From the NCBI GenBank assembly GCA_025963425.1, contig JAOPUQ010000292.1, forward strand, positions 1 through 5,216: a stretch of DNA of 5,216 bases, written 5' to 3'. The notes beneath the pieces are model-generated. The model did not search any database. It was not told the DNA's origin and saw only the letters and a program-made list of their open reading frames with translations. Of this stretch, positions 1-5,216 are shown piece after piece (positions within the stretch are counted from its first letter, which is position 1; the number at the start of each line of letters is the position of its first letter). A program made the translations under genes and the position numbers. The stretch is from Modestobacter sp. GTDB lineage: Bacteria > Actinomycetota > Actinomycetes > Mycobacteriales > Geodermatophilaceae.

Positions 1-846
1 CGCCAGGGCGCTCGCCGGGTCCGGCCGGCCGGCGGCCGCCACCCACTCACTGAGCACGCCGGCAGCGAACGCGTCGCCGGCCCCGGTGGTGTCCACCACC
101 GCCGCCGGGTGCGCCGGGGCGTGCAGCAGCTCCCCGCCGGCGGCCCACAGTGCGCCCTGGGCGCCCAGGCTCACCACGACGACGGGGTGGGCGTCGGCCA
201 GGGCCCGGGCCGCGTCGCCGACGTCGGCGCAGCCGGTCAGCAGCCGGGCCTCGTCGGCGTTGGGCATCAGCAGCGTGGCCGCGGCCGTGTCGGCCCGCCA
301 GCGCTCCACCCCGTAGCCGGACAACGGTCCGGTGGACGCCGGGTCCAGCGACACCGTGCACCCGGCCCCGACCGCGGCGGCCAGCGCCGCCAGGCCGGCC
401 TCGCGCGTCCCCGGGTCCAGCAGCGTGTAGCCGGACAGGTGCAGGTGACCGCCGGGCGCGGGAGCCGGCACGTCAGCCGGGCGCAGCGCCAGGTTGGCGC
501 CGCGGTCGGCCAGCATGCTGCGCTGCCCGTCGGGTTCCACGAGGCTGACGATCGTGCCGGTGGCAGCTCCCGGCACGGTGCGCAGCGCCAGCCGCACCCC
601 GCCGCCGGCGAGCTCCCCGGCCAGCGCCGTACCGGCCGCGTCCTCGCCGATGCAGCCGGCCAGCAGCACCGTCGTCCCGAGCGCGGCCAGGTGCGCGGCC
701 ACGTTCGCCCCCGCGCCGCCGCCCCGGCTGGCGATCGACGCCGGCCGGTCCGAGCCGGGGGCCGGTGCACCCGCGAGCAGGACGACGACGTCGGTCGCGA
801 TGTCGCCGACCACCACGACCGCCGGCGCGGGCTGGTCGCCGGCCAT
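1..846 (-). CDS. PfkB-family sugar kinase, probable pseudouridine kinase (PsuK-like); C-terminus beyond left edge
   Basis: Seen: from the ATG at 846 the minus strand reads 282 codons without a stop to the left edge, so the last few dozen residues are missing. The N-terminus forms a VVVVGDIATDVVV strand (residues 10-22). A Gly-rich GGGAGAN motif at 42-48 matches PfkB signature 1, PNADE at 195-199 matches the family NxxE metal/phosphate motif, SLGAQGA lies at 226-232, and DTTGAGDAFAAG at 252-263 is signature 2, with Asp258 the expected catalytic base and the GAG anion hole before it. Known: PfkB (ribokinase-like) enzymes phosphorylate sugars or nucleosides with ATP in the cytoplasm. Inferred: the substrate is pseudouridine, because the gene follows psuG by only 2 bases; the motifs alone would also fit a ribokinase or other nucleoside kinase. 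No Shine-Dalgarno precedes the ATG, so translational coupling to psuG is likely. No other in-frame ATG or GTG lies near the psuG stop. Family membership is firm; substrate is moderate. Confidence 0.9.
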   Translation of the reverse strand, partial: MAGDQPAPAVVVVGDIATDVVVLLAGAPAPGSDRPASIASRGGGAGANVAAHLAALGTTVLLAGCIGEDAAGTALAGELAGGGVRLALRTVPGAATGTIVSLVEPDGQRSMLADRGANLALRPADVPAPAPGGHLHLSGYTLLDPGTREAGLAALAAAVGAGCTVSLDPASTGPLSGYGVERWRADTAAATLLMPNADEARLLTGCADVGDAARALADAHPVVVVSLGAQGALWAAGGELLHAPAHPAAVVDTTGAGDAFAAGVLSEWVAAAGRPDPASALA

Positions 847-848
847 GG

Positions 849-1799
849 TCAGCGGGGGAGCGCTGCGAGCTCGACCGCGATCTGCCCGGCCAGCTCGGCG
901 TTGCGCAGCACCAGGCGCACGTTGACGGCCAGGGTCGCGCCGCCGCTGGCCCGGTGCAGGTGGTCGAGGATGAACGGGGTGACGTCCTTGCCGCGCGCCC
1001 CGGCCGCGTCCGCGGCGGCCAGCGCGTCGGCGATCACCCGGTCGTGCAGCTCGGTGTCCAGCTGCTCGCCGACCGGCAGCGGGTTGCCCACCACCACCGC
1101 GCCGGCGGAGAGGCGGCGACGGGCGGCGAACACGGCGGCGGCCTGCCCGGCGTCCTCGACCGACCAGTCCAGCGGGTGGCCGGAGTCGGCGACGTAGAAC
1201 CCGGGGAAGCGCAGCGTGCGGTAGCCGACCACGGTGACCGAGAGGGACTCCAGCCGCTCCAGCGTGGCCGGCACGTCGAGGATCGACTTCACCCCCGCGC
1301 AGACGACGACCAGCGAGGTCCGGGCCAGGGCGACCAGGTCGGCGGACTCGTCGAAGGTGTCGGTGGCGTGCCGGTGCACCCCGCCCAGCCCGCCGGTGGC
1401 GAACACCCCGATGCCCGCCTGCGCGGCCAGCAGCGCGGTGCTGGACACCGTGGTGGCTCCGCTGCGGCCCAGGGCGGCGGCCACGGGCAGGTCCCGGACC
1501 CCCAGCTTGGCCAGCTCCGGGTCGGCGCACACCCGGTCGACCTCGGCGGCGGTGAGGCCCACGTGCGGCACCCCGTCCAGCACGGCGATCGTCGCCGGCA
1601 CCGCGCCCCCGGCGCGGACGGCGGCCTCCACGTCGTCGGCGGCCCGGCGGTTCTCCGGGCGCGGCAGACCGTGCGCGAGCAGCGTGCTCTCCAGCGCCAC
1701 GACCGGGCGGCCAGCGGCGAGCGCCTCGGCCACCTCCGAGGAGAGGACGGCGCGGGTGGCGGGGTGGGCCGGAGAAGAGCTCGGGGAACCGGGGGACAT
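849..1799 (-). CDS. psuG: Pseudouridine-5'-phosphate glycosidase (PsuG, IndA family)
   Basis: The 316-residue product is about the usual length for PsuG (slightly over 300). Known: PsuG is a metal-dependent C-glycosidase that reversibly splits pseudouridine 5'-phosphate into uracil and ribose 5-phosphate in the cytoplasm. Seen: family blocks run in order, VALEST (35-40), AVPATIAVLDG (66-76), VRDLP (101-105), GATTVSST (114-121), VFATGGLGGVHR (132-143), TFDESADL (148-155), CAGVKSILD (167-175), NPLP (239-242) and GKDVTPF (270-276). Glu37, Lys98, Asp154, Lys171 and Asn293 fall where, from memory of the E. coli enzyme, the active-site Glu, Lys, Mn-binding Asp, Schiff-base Lys and Asn sit, so the enzyme looks intact. 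Start choice: the frame is open to 1949, but conservation begins after the ATG at 1799, which has AGGG five bases upstream (1805-1808). It is the first gene of a minus-strand pair with the kinase. Family naming as indigoidine synthase A homologue refers to the same fold. Confidence 0.96.
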   Translation of the reverse strand: MSPGSPSSSPAHPATRAVLSSEVAEALAAGRPVVALESTLLAHGLPRPENRRAADDVEAAVRAGGAVPATIAVLDGVPHVGLTAAEVDRVCADPELAKLGVRDLPVAAALGRSGATTVSSTALLAAQAGIGVFATGGLGGVHRHATDTFDESADLVALARTSLVVVCAGVKSILDVPATLERLESLSVTVVGYRTLRFPGFYVADSGHPLDWSVEDAGQAAAVFAARRRLSAGAVVVGNPLPVGEQLDTELHDRVIADALAAADAAGARGKDVTPFILDHLHRASGGATLAVNVRLVLRNAELAGQIAVELAALPR

Positions 1800-1830
1800 C
1801 TGCACCCTGTCATCATGGACGGCGGTGCAG
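1800..1830 (-). promoter_or_regulatory. 7-bp inverted repeat in the psuG leader, candidate operator or RBS hairpin
   Basis: CTGCACC at 1800-1806 and GGTGCAG at 1824-1830 are perfect inverted copies separated by 17 bases, in the divergent gap between psuG and the DUF3039 gene. On the psuG transcript the downstream arm takes in part of the AGGG ribosome-binding sequence and ends directly before the ATG. It could be a repressor site or an RNA hairpin hiding the start. A 7-bp repeat can arise by chance in such GC-rich DNA, so support is weak. The rest of the gap (1831-1887) shows no convincing -35/-10 pair on either strand. Confidence 0.3.
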
Positions 1831-1877
1831 CGTCGGCCGGCGACCCTCCGGCGCCCGGCCCCGTACCCCGACCCCAT

Positions 1878-1882
1878 GGGAG
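1878..1882 (+). promoter_or_regulatory. Shine-Dalgarno GGGAG that decides the DUF3039 start
   Basis: GGGAG lies five bases before the GTG at 1888. The nearby in-frame ATG at 1876 has only a C-rich, SD-less sequence upstream and overlaps this motif. The spacing therefore favours the GTG as the start, giving 76 instead of 80 residues. Confidence 0.6.
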
Positions 1883-1887
1883 CAGCC

Positions 1888-2118
1888 GTGAGCAGCAGCG
1901 ACATCCTCGAGCGCCCGGACGTCCGCGAGTCCGACACCGGCAGCGCCAACGAGGTGTTCCACTACGTCAAGAAGAACAAGATCGCCGAGAGTGCTGTCAT
2001 GGGCACCATGGTCGAGGCGCTGTGCGGCGAGGTCTTCCCGGTGACCAAGACCCCGAAGCCCGGCAGCCCGGTGTGCCCGGCGTGCAAGGAGGTCTACCAG
2101 CAGCTCAAGCGCGACTGA
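1888..2118 (+). CDS. DUF3039 domain-containing small protein
   Basis: The 76-residue product matches the actinobacterial DUF3039 family as I remember it: an N-terminal LERPD segment (7-11), then HYVKKNKIAESAVMGT (25-40), EALCGEVFPV (43-52), and a C-terminal KPGSPVCPACKEVY (57-70). Members are typically this short and their function is not established. Seen: His25, Cys46 and the Cys63-x-x-Cys66 pair could together bind one zinc ion, resembling a compact zinc ribbon; this is inference. No signal peptide or membrane segment is visible, so it is probably cytoplasmic. The start is set at the GTG at 1888 because of the GGGAG before it; an ATG at 1876 in the same frame would add four residues (MGAA). 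It is transcribed alone, divergent from psuG with an 88-base gap, and ends 40 bases before the convergent yihY-like stop, with a hairpin between. Confidence 0.88.
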   Translation: MSSSDILERPDVRESDTGSANEVFHYVKKNKIAESAVMGTMVEALCGEVFPVTKTPKPGSPVCPACKEVYQQLKRD

Positions 2119-2124
2119 GCGGTC

Positions 2125-2154
2125 GCCGTTCCCGGGCGCCGGCCCGGGGACGGC
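2125..2154. terminator. Bidirectional hairpin terminator between convergent genes
   Basis: The arms at 2125-2137 and 2142-2154 pair over 13 bp, with one G-T wobble when read on the plus strand, around a 4-base loop (GCCG). The hairpin starts 6 bases after the DUF3039 stop and lies just after the stop of the opposing membrane-protein gene. There is no T-run on either side; actinomycete terminators often lack one. Position and stem strength support a shared terminator for both genes. Confidence 0.8.
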
Positions 2155-2158
2155 AACG

Positions 2159-3328
2159 TCAGCGGATGCCGAGCTTGCGGGCCTCGAGCTCGATCTTGGC
2201 GGCCCGGCGGCGGCGCCGGCGGCGGTCGTGCCGGCGCTGCTGCGCCGGCCAGTGGGCCTCGATGGTGGCGTTGAGCTCCGCACCCAGCAGCGTGGACATG
2301 CCGAGGAAGAAGCAGAACAGCAGCGCGGCGATCGGTGCCGCGAGCGCGCCGTACGGCAGCGCGGTGGTCAGGATGTCGGCCACGTAGGCCCGCAGCAGTG
2401 ACGCCGCCACCACGAAGAACGCCATCGCGAACACCGCGCCCGGCAGGTGCCGGTGCCAGGGGATCCGCTTGGGCAGCGTCACGTGGTACAGGCTGGCCAG
2501 CGCCAGGACCAGGGCCACCAGCACCAGCGGCCAGTAGACGGCGTTGACCAGCAGCGTGGCCGTGGGGCGCCAGTCCACCGGCAGCAGCGAGACCAGCACC
2601 TCCCGGCCCAGCACCAGCAGCGGCAGGGTGAGGACGGCGATGACCAGCGCCACCACGAACAGCCACAGCGCCATCAGCCGGGTGGTGATCGGCCCGCGGA
2701 CGTCGCGCTGGTCGTAGGCGATGACGATGGTGTTGACGAAGGTCGCGGTCGCCGACGAGCCGGCCCACAGTGACAGCAGGAAGCCGACGCTGACCACGTC
2801 GAGCCGGCCGGACCCCAGGATGTCGTTCAGGGTGGGTCGCACGAGTGAGTCGACGACGTCGGCGGTGACGCCCTCCGAGGCCAGCGTGAGCAACCGTTCC
2901 TGGATCTGCTGCACGCGGTCGGTGCCGATCCAGTCACCGAGGTAGCCCAGCGACCCCAGCAGCCCGATCAGCAGCGGCGGGACCGAGAGCACCTGCCAGA
3001 AAGCGGCCTCCGCGGAGAGGCCGAGGATGCGGTCGCCCCAGGCCTTGGCCACCGTGTGGCCCAGCAGCTGCAGCGGGACCCGCACCGCCGCCGGGAGGCG
3101 GTCCAGCCTCGCCCCCGACGTGCGGGCAGGCCCTGCCGTGGCTGTAGCGACCGTGGCACCGGTGTGCGCGGCCGGGTCGGCCTGCCCCCCGGCGCCGGCG
3201 GGAGACCCGGGGCCCGGCGGCGACGGCTGCGGGCTGTCGCCCGCCGACTCCGGATCGCGTCCGTCCAGCTCACCGGCGTGCGCCGTTGGACTGGGCGGGA
3301 CGACACGAGGCACCGGACCAGTGTGCAC
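2159..3328 (-). CDS. YihY/BrkB-family (UPF0761) integral membrane protein
   Basis: The 389-residue product has the YihY/virulence factor BrkB layout. Residues 1-75 are a hydrophilic low-complexity segment rich in Pro, Gly, Ala and Ser. About six hydrophobic helices follow (roughly 108-131, 176-198, 219-240, 256-282, 297-320 and 325-350). Conserved-looking parts are the first helix AAFWQVLSVPPLLIG (108-122), the LWAGSSATATFVNTI stretch (187-201), LPKRIPWHRHLPGA (285-298) and the last-helix LLGAELNA (347-354). The end (365-377) is strongly basic, nine Arg within RRHDRRRRRRR, probably cytoplasmic by the positive-inside rule. Family function is not settled; despite old names, it is not a proven ribonuclease, and transport or envelope roles have been proposed. 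The start is uncertain: the GTG at 3328 gives the longest frame but no good Shine-Dalgarno, and GTGs at 3313 and 3085 are alternatives. The last would remove the low-complexity segment. It lies 61 bases downstream of the VanW-domain gene on the same strand. Confidence 0.92.
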   Translation of the reverse strand: MHTGPVPRVVPPSPTAHAGELDGRDPESAGDSPQPSPPGPGSPAGAGGQADPAAHTGATVATATAGPARTSGARLDRLPAAVRVPLQLLGHTVAKAWGDRILGLSAEAAFWQVLSVPPLLIGLLGSLGYLGDWIGTDRVQQIQERLLTLASEGVTADVVDSLVRPTLNDILGSGRLDVVSVGFLLSLWAGSSATATFVNTIVIAYDQRDVRGPITTRLMALWLFVVALVIAVLTLPLLVLGREVLVSLLPVDWRPTATLLVNAVYWPLVLVALVLALASLYHVTLPKRIPWHRHLPGAVFAMAFFVVAASLLRAYVADILTTALPYGALAAPIAALLFCFFLGMSTLLGAELNATIEAHWPAQQRRHDRRRRRRRAAKIELEARKLGIR

Positions 3329-3362
3329 GGCCTGGTGCGCAGTGGTGCCGTGGTGGTCCGGA

Positions 3363-3405
3363 CACGCCCACCCCCAGGGGGGAGACGGCTCAGCCGGTGG
3401 GCGTG
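3363..3405 (-). terminator. 10-bp inverted repeat across the VanW-gene stop, possible terminator or attenuator
   Basis: CACGCCCACC at 3363-3372 is the exact inverted copy of GGTGGGCGTG at 3396-3405, with 23 bases between that include the TGA stop (3390-3392) and a C-run/G-run. On the minus-strand transcript this gives a 10-bp stem with a large loop, so it may end or reduce transcription before the YihY-family gene. The large loop, lack of a T-run and overlap with coding sequence make this tentative. Confidence 0.35.
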
Positions 3406-5216
3406 GCCGGGGGGGTGGTGGGAGCGGTGCCGGCCGGCGTCTCCGGCGCGGGGGCGGGCGGCGGCACGCAGCGGATGATCGCCTCCGCCGCGTAGCGGGT
3501 GTTGAAGTTCTCCCGGCGCAGCTCCGCCCCGGTGTCCGGGTTCTTGAAAACCCGGGTGACGGTGATGTCGAAGCCCGTCGACCCGGACTGCGGGGTGCAG
3601 TTGCCGTCGTCGACCTTCTCCTGGACCGCCGGCTCGCGGGCGTTGCGGCGCTCGCTGCTGACCGACTCGATGTCGTAGTGCTTGGTGCCCCAGAACCGCA
3701 CGGTGAGCGTGCCGGGCACCCACTCGGTCTGCACGTAGATGCCGGTGTGGGTGTCGTTCTTCCACTGCAGGTCGATCTGGCCCTCGTAGACCGTGGCCTC
3801 GCGTCCGGCGGGGTAGCGGCTGATGTAGAAGCTGTGCGGCTTGTGGTAGACGTCCTCGAGGCCGGCGAAGAAGACGGCGTTGAACATCGTGGTGGCGAAC
3901 TGGCTGATCCCGCCGCCGACGGCCTGGGAGAGCTCGCCGCCGCTGATCACCGCCGCCGGCACGTACCCCTGGGCGGTGCCCCGGGGACCGGTGTAGCCGT
4001 TGAGGCTGAAGGTCTCACCGGGCCGGACCACCGCACCGTCGACCTCCGCGGCCACGACCCGGATGTTGGTCCCGCTGGCGCTGCTGGTGAAGTTCGTGGA
4101 GAAGGAGCTGACCTCCTCCTTGATGCCCAGCGCCTCGGCCTGCTCGGTGGTGAAGGTCGCCGGCACCGGGCCGAGGGTGGCCGTCACCGAACGCGGCGCG
4201 GGGTCGTCGAGGACCGGCAGCAGCTGGTCGGCGAGCTCGGTGGGGTTGATCCCCTGGCCGTCGACCGAGGGGACGACGCTGATCGCGCTGCCGGAGACCT
4301 CGAAGCGCGCGTCCTCCGCCGGCGTGCCGAAGACGGCGAACTGCTCGCCCATCGACGTCTGCAGGGCTGCGGGGTCCAGTGCCACGGCGAGGGTGCCGTC
4401 CTCGGACGGCGTGAAGGTCAGGGCGGCGGCGATGGCGCTGACCGGCAGCTCGACGGAGTCCCCGCCGTCCGCACCCAGGACCGTCACCGGCGCGGACAGC
4501 GCCGGGGCGACCGTCTCGTCGAGGACCCGCTGGGCGTCGTCGGCCTGGACCCGCACCCGGGCGAGGTCCACCGGCAGCTCGATGGGGGTCGTCGGGTCGC
4601 CGCCGCCGGACAGTGCGGCGGTGATCGCCGCCGCCGCGCCCTCCCGGTCGACGGTGCGGCCGTCGACGGGCTCCACCACGCTGGGCGTCGTCCCGTCCAG
4701 GGCGATGGTCGCGTCGACCGCGACGCGGTCGACCGTGGCGGCGAACTGCTCGAGCTGGGCGGCCATCGCCGTCTCGTCGGAGGTGAGCACCGGGTCGACC
4801 TCGCGGTCGGCGACCAGCGTCGACAGCCGGGTCCAGGGGTTGAGCGGTTGCCCGTCGGCGACGTCGACGGTGCCCGGGGCGTCCAGCGCGATGCCGGCCG
4901 CGGGCGGATGCAGGACCCCCTGCACGCCGTCGGCGACGAGGGTGTGGTCGGCGCTGACCCGCGGCCCCAGCTCCTCGGTCAGCCGGTCGGCCGCCGCGGC
5001 GGGGGACAGGCCGCCGATGTCGACCCCGGCCACCACGGTGTGCCGGGGCACGTCGTCGCCGGCGACGAGCAGGTCCACGCCGTAGACCGCGGCCAGCGCG
5101 ACCACGGCCGCGGCGGGCGCGAGCACCGCGCGGCGGCGCCACCAGGGCCGGCCGTCGGCCGGTCGACAGTGGTCGTCCGGCCCGCCCGGGCCGTCGGGAT
5201 CGGCCGGCGGGGGAGG
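3390..5216 (-). CDS. Membrane-anchored VanW-domain protein with peptidoglycan-binding-like repeats; N-terminus beyond right edge
   Basis: The frame is open from the right edge to the TGA at 3390-3392 (608 visible residues). Numbering from the edge: 1-29 is a Pro/Gly/Asp-rich, probably cytoplasmic segment ending in PWWRRR, followed by a membrane anchor (about 30-53) and a long extracytoplasmic part. Two similar segments at about 166-221 and 302-356 (VDAT/DARF start, a central DG-x-x-hydrophobic turn, then LP or LGP near the end) resemble the PF12229 peptidoglycan-binding module often placed before VanW. The VanW domain begins near 367 and contains RPGETFSLN (398-406) and GGGISQFATTMFNA (434-447). 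In many relatives the SQ of this motif is CQ; here Cys is replaced by Ser. A C-terminal module (about 535-585) has Cys540 and Cys583, the only cysteines outside the membrane, then a Pro/Thr-rich tail. A GTG at 5126 would start inside the anchor and lose its Arg cluster, so the true start is upstream. VanW is tied by name to vancomycin clusters, but no other van gene is here; a cell-wall role is inferred. Confidence 0.9.
   Translation of the reverse strand, partial: PPPPADPDGPGGPDDHCRPADGRPWWRRRAVLAPAAAVVALAAVYGVDLLVAGDDVPRHTVVAGVDIGGLSPAAAADRLTEELGPRVSADHTLVADGVQGVLHPPAAGIALDAPGTVDVADGQPLNPWTRLSTLVADREVDPVLTSDETAMAAQLEQFAATVDRVAVDATIALDGTTPSVVEPVDGRTVDREGAAAAITAALSGGGDPTTPIELPVDLARVRVQADDAQRVLDETVAPALSAPVTVLGADGGDSVELPVSAIAAALTFTPSEDGTLAVALDPAALQTSMGEQFAVFGTPAEDARFEVSGSAISVVPSVDGQGINPTELADQLLPVLDDPAPRSVTATLGPVPATFTTEQAEALGIKEEVSSFSTNFTSSASGTNIRVVAAEVDGAVVRPGETFSLNGYTGPRGTAQGYVPAAVISGGELSQAVGGGISQFATTMFNAVFFAGLEDVYHKPHSFYISRYPAGREATVYEGQIDLQWKNDTHTGIYVQTEWVPGTLTVRFWGTKHYDIESVSSERRNAREPAVQEKVDDGNCTPQSGSTGFDITVTRVFKNPDTGAELRRENFNTRYAAEAIIRCVPPPAPAPETPAGTAPTTPPATPTG

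Noticed and set aside
109..1197. Long plus-strand open frame opposite the kinase and psuG genes.
   Set aside because: The protein is Arg/Gly/Gln/Pro-rich without any family motif, while the minus strand carries two genes with clear catalytic motifs; long antisense frames are expected at this GC content.
1800..1949. Possible 50-residue N-terminal extension of PsuG from an upstream in-frame start.
   Set aside because: It would overlap the divergent gene and its ribosome-binding site, the extra sequence has no family similarity, and the ATG at 1799 has its own AGGG and gives the normal PsuG length.
765..2387. 540-codon plus-strand open frame running through psuG, DUF3039 and the 3' end of the YihY-family gene.
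   Set aside because: It crosses two well-supported minus-strand genes and reads the DUF3039 gene in the wrong frame; composition is low complexity and no domain is visible.
3536..3555. Perfect 7-bp hairpin (CCGGGTT / AACCCGG, 6-base loop) with an AT-rich centre.
   Set aside because: It lies inside the VanW-domain coding sequence, where the codons encode a conserved-looking RVFKNPD stretch, about 145 bases before the stop; the coding constraint explains it better than a terminator.
4000..5085. 361-codon plus-strand frame opposite the VanW-domain gene.
   Set aside because: Ser/Thr/Ala-rich product with no motif; it is the complement of a gene with a recognisable VanW domain.
3390..5216. Idea that the VanW-domain gene marks a vancomycin-resistance cluster.
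   Set aside because: No ligase, dehydrogenase, dipeptidase or two-component genes of the van type are in the window; VanW domains are widespread in ordinary actinobacterial cell-envelope proteins.

Overview
The window is very GC-rich, with G or C at nearly every third codon position, GTG starts and few AT-rich patches. Together with a DUF3039-type small protein and an actinobacterial-style VanW-domain protein, this points to a chromosomal segment of a high-GC actinomycete. The overall style would suit a Geodermatophilaceae-like genome, but that placement is an impression and not a proof. Five protein genes fill almost the whole window. I see no RNA gene, mobile element, CRISPR array, phage gene or signature of recent transfer.

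Left part (1-1799, minus strand): a two-gene unit. A pseudouridine-5'-phosphate glycosidase (psuG, 849-1799) is followed after 2 bases by a PfkB-family kinase (846 down to the left edge, C-terminus cut off). In the known pathway the kinase makes pseudouridine 5'-phosphate and PsuG splits it into uracil and ribose 5-phosphate, so the pair reads as a pseudouridine catabolism/salvage operon. The 88 bases before psuG separate it from a divergent gene and contain an inverted repeat touching the psuG ribosome-binding region.

Middle (1888-2161): a 76-residue DUF3039 protein on the plus strand, probably starting at a GTG behind a GGGAG Shine-Dalgarno. It converges on the next gene, and the 40-base gap holds a 13-bp, 4-nt-loop hairpin that should stop transcription from both sides.

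Right part (2159-5216, minus strand): a six-helix YihY/BrkB-family membrane protein with a long Pro/Gly/Ala-rich N-terminal segment and an Arg-rich C-terminal tail. Upstream of it lies a membrane-anchored VanW-domain protein whose reading frame stays open to the right edge, so its true start lies outside the window. Both products act at the cell envelope; whether they share a transcript is unclear, because an inverted repeat spans the VanW-gene stop codon.

I found no convincing undescribed multi-gene system. The items most worth a second look are the uncharacterised DUF3039 protein with a possible His/Cys3 metal site, the leader inverted repeat of psuG, and the architecture and start of the VanW protein.
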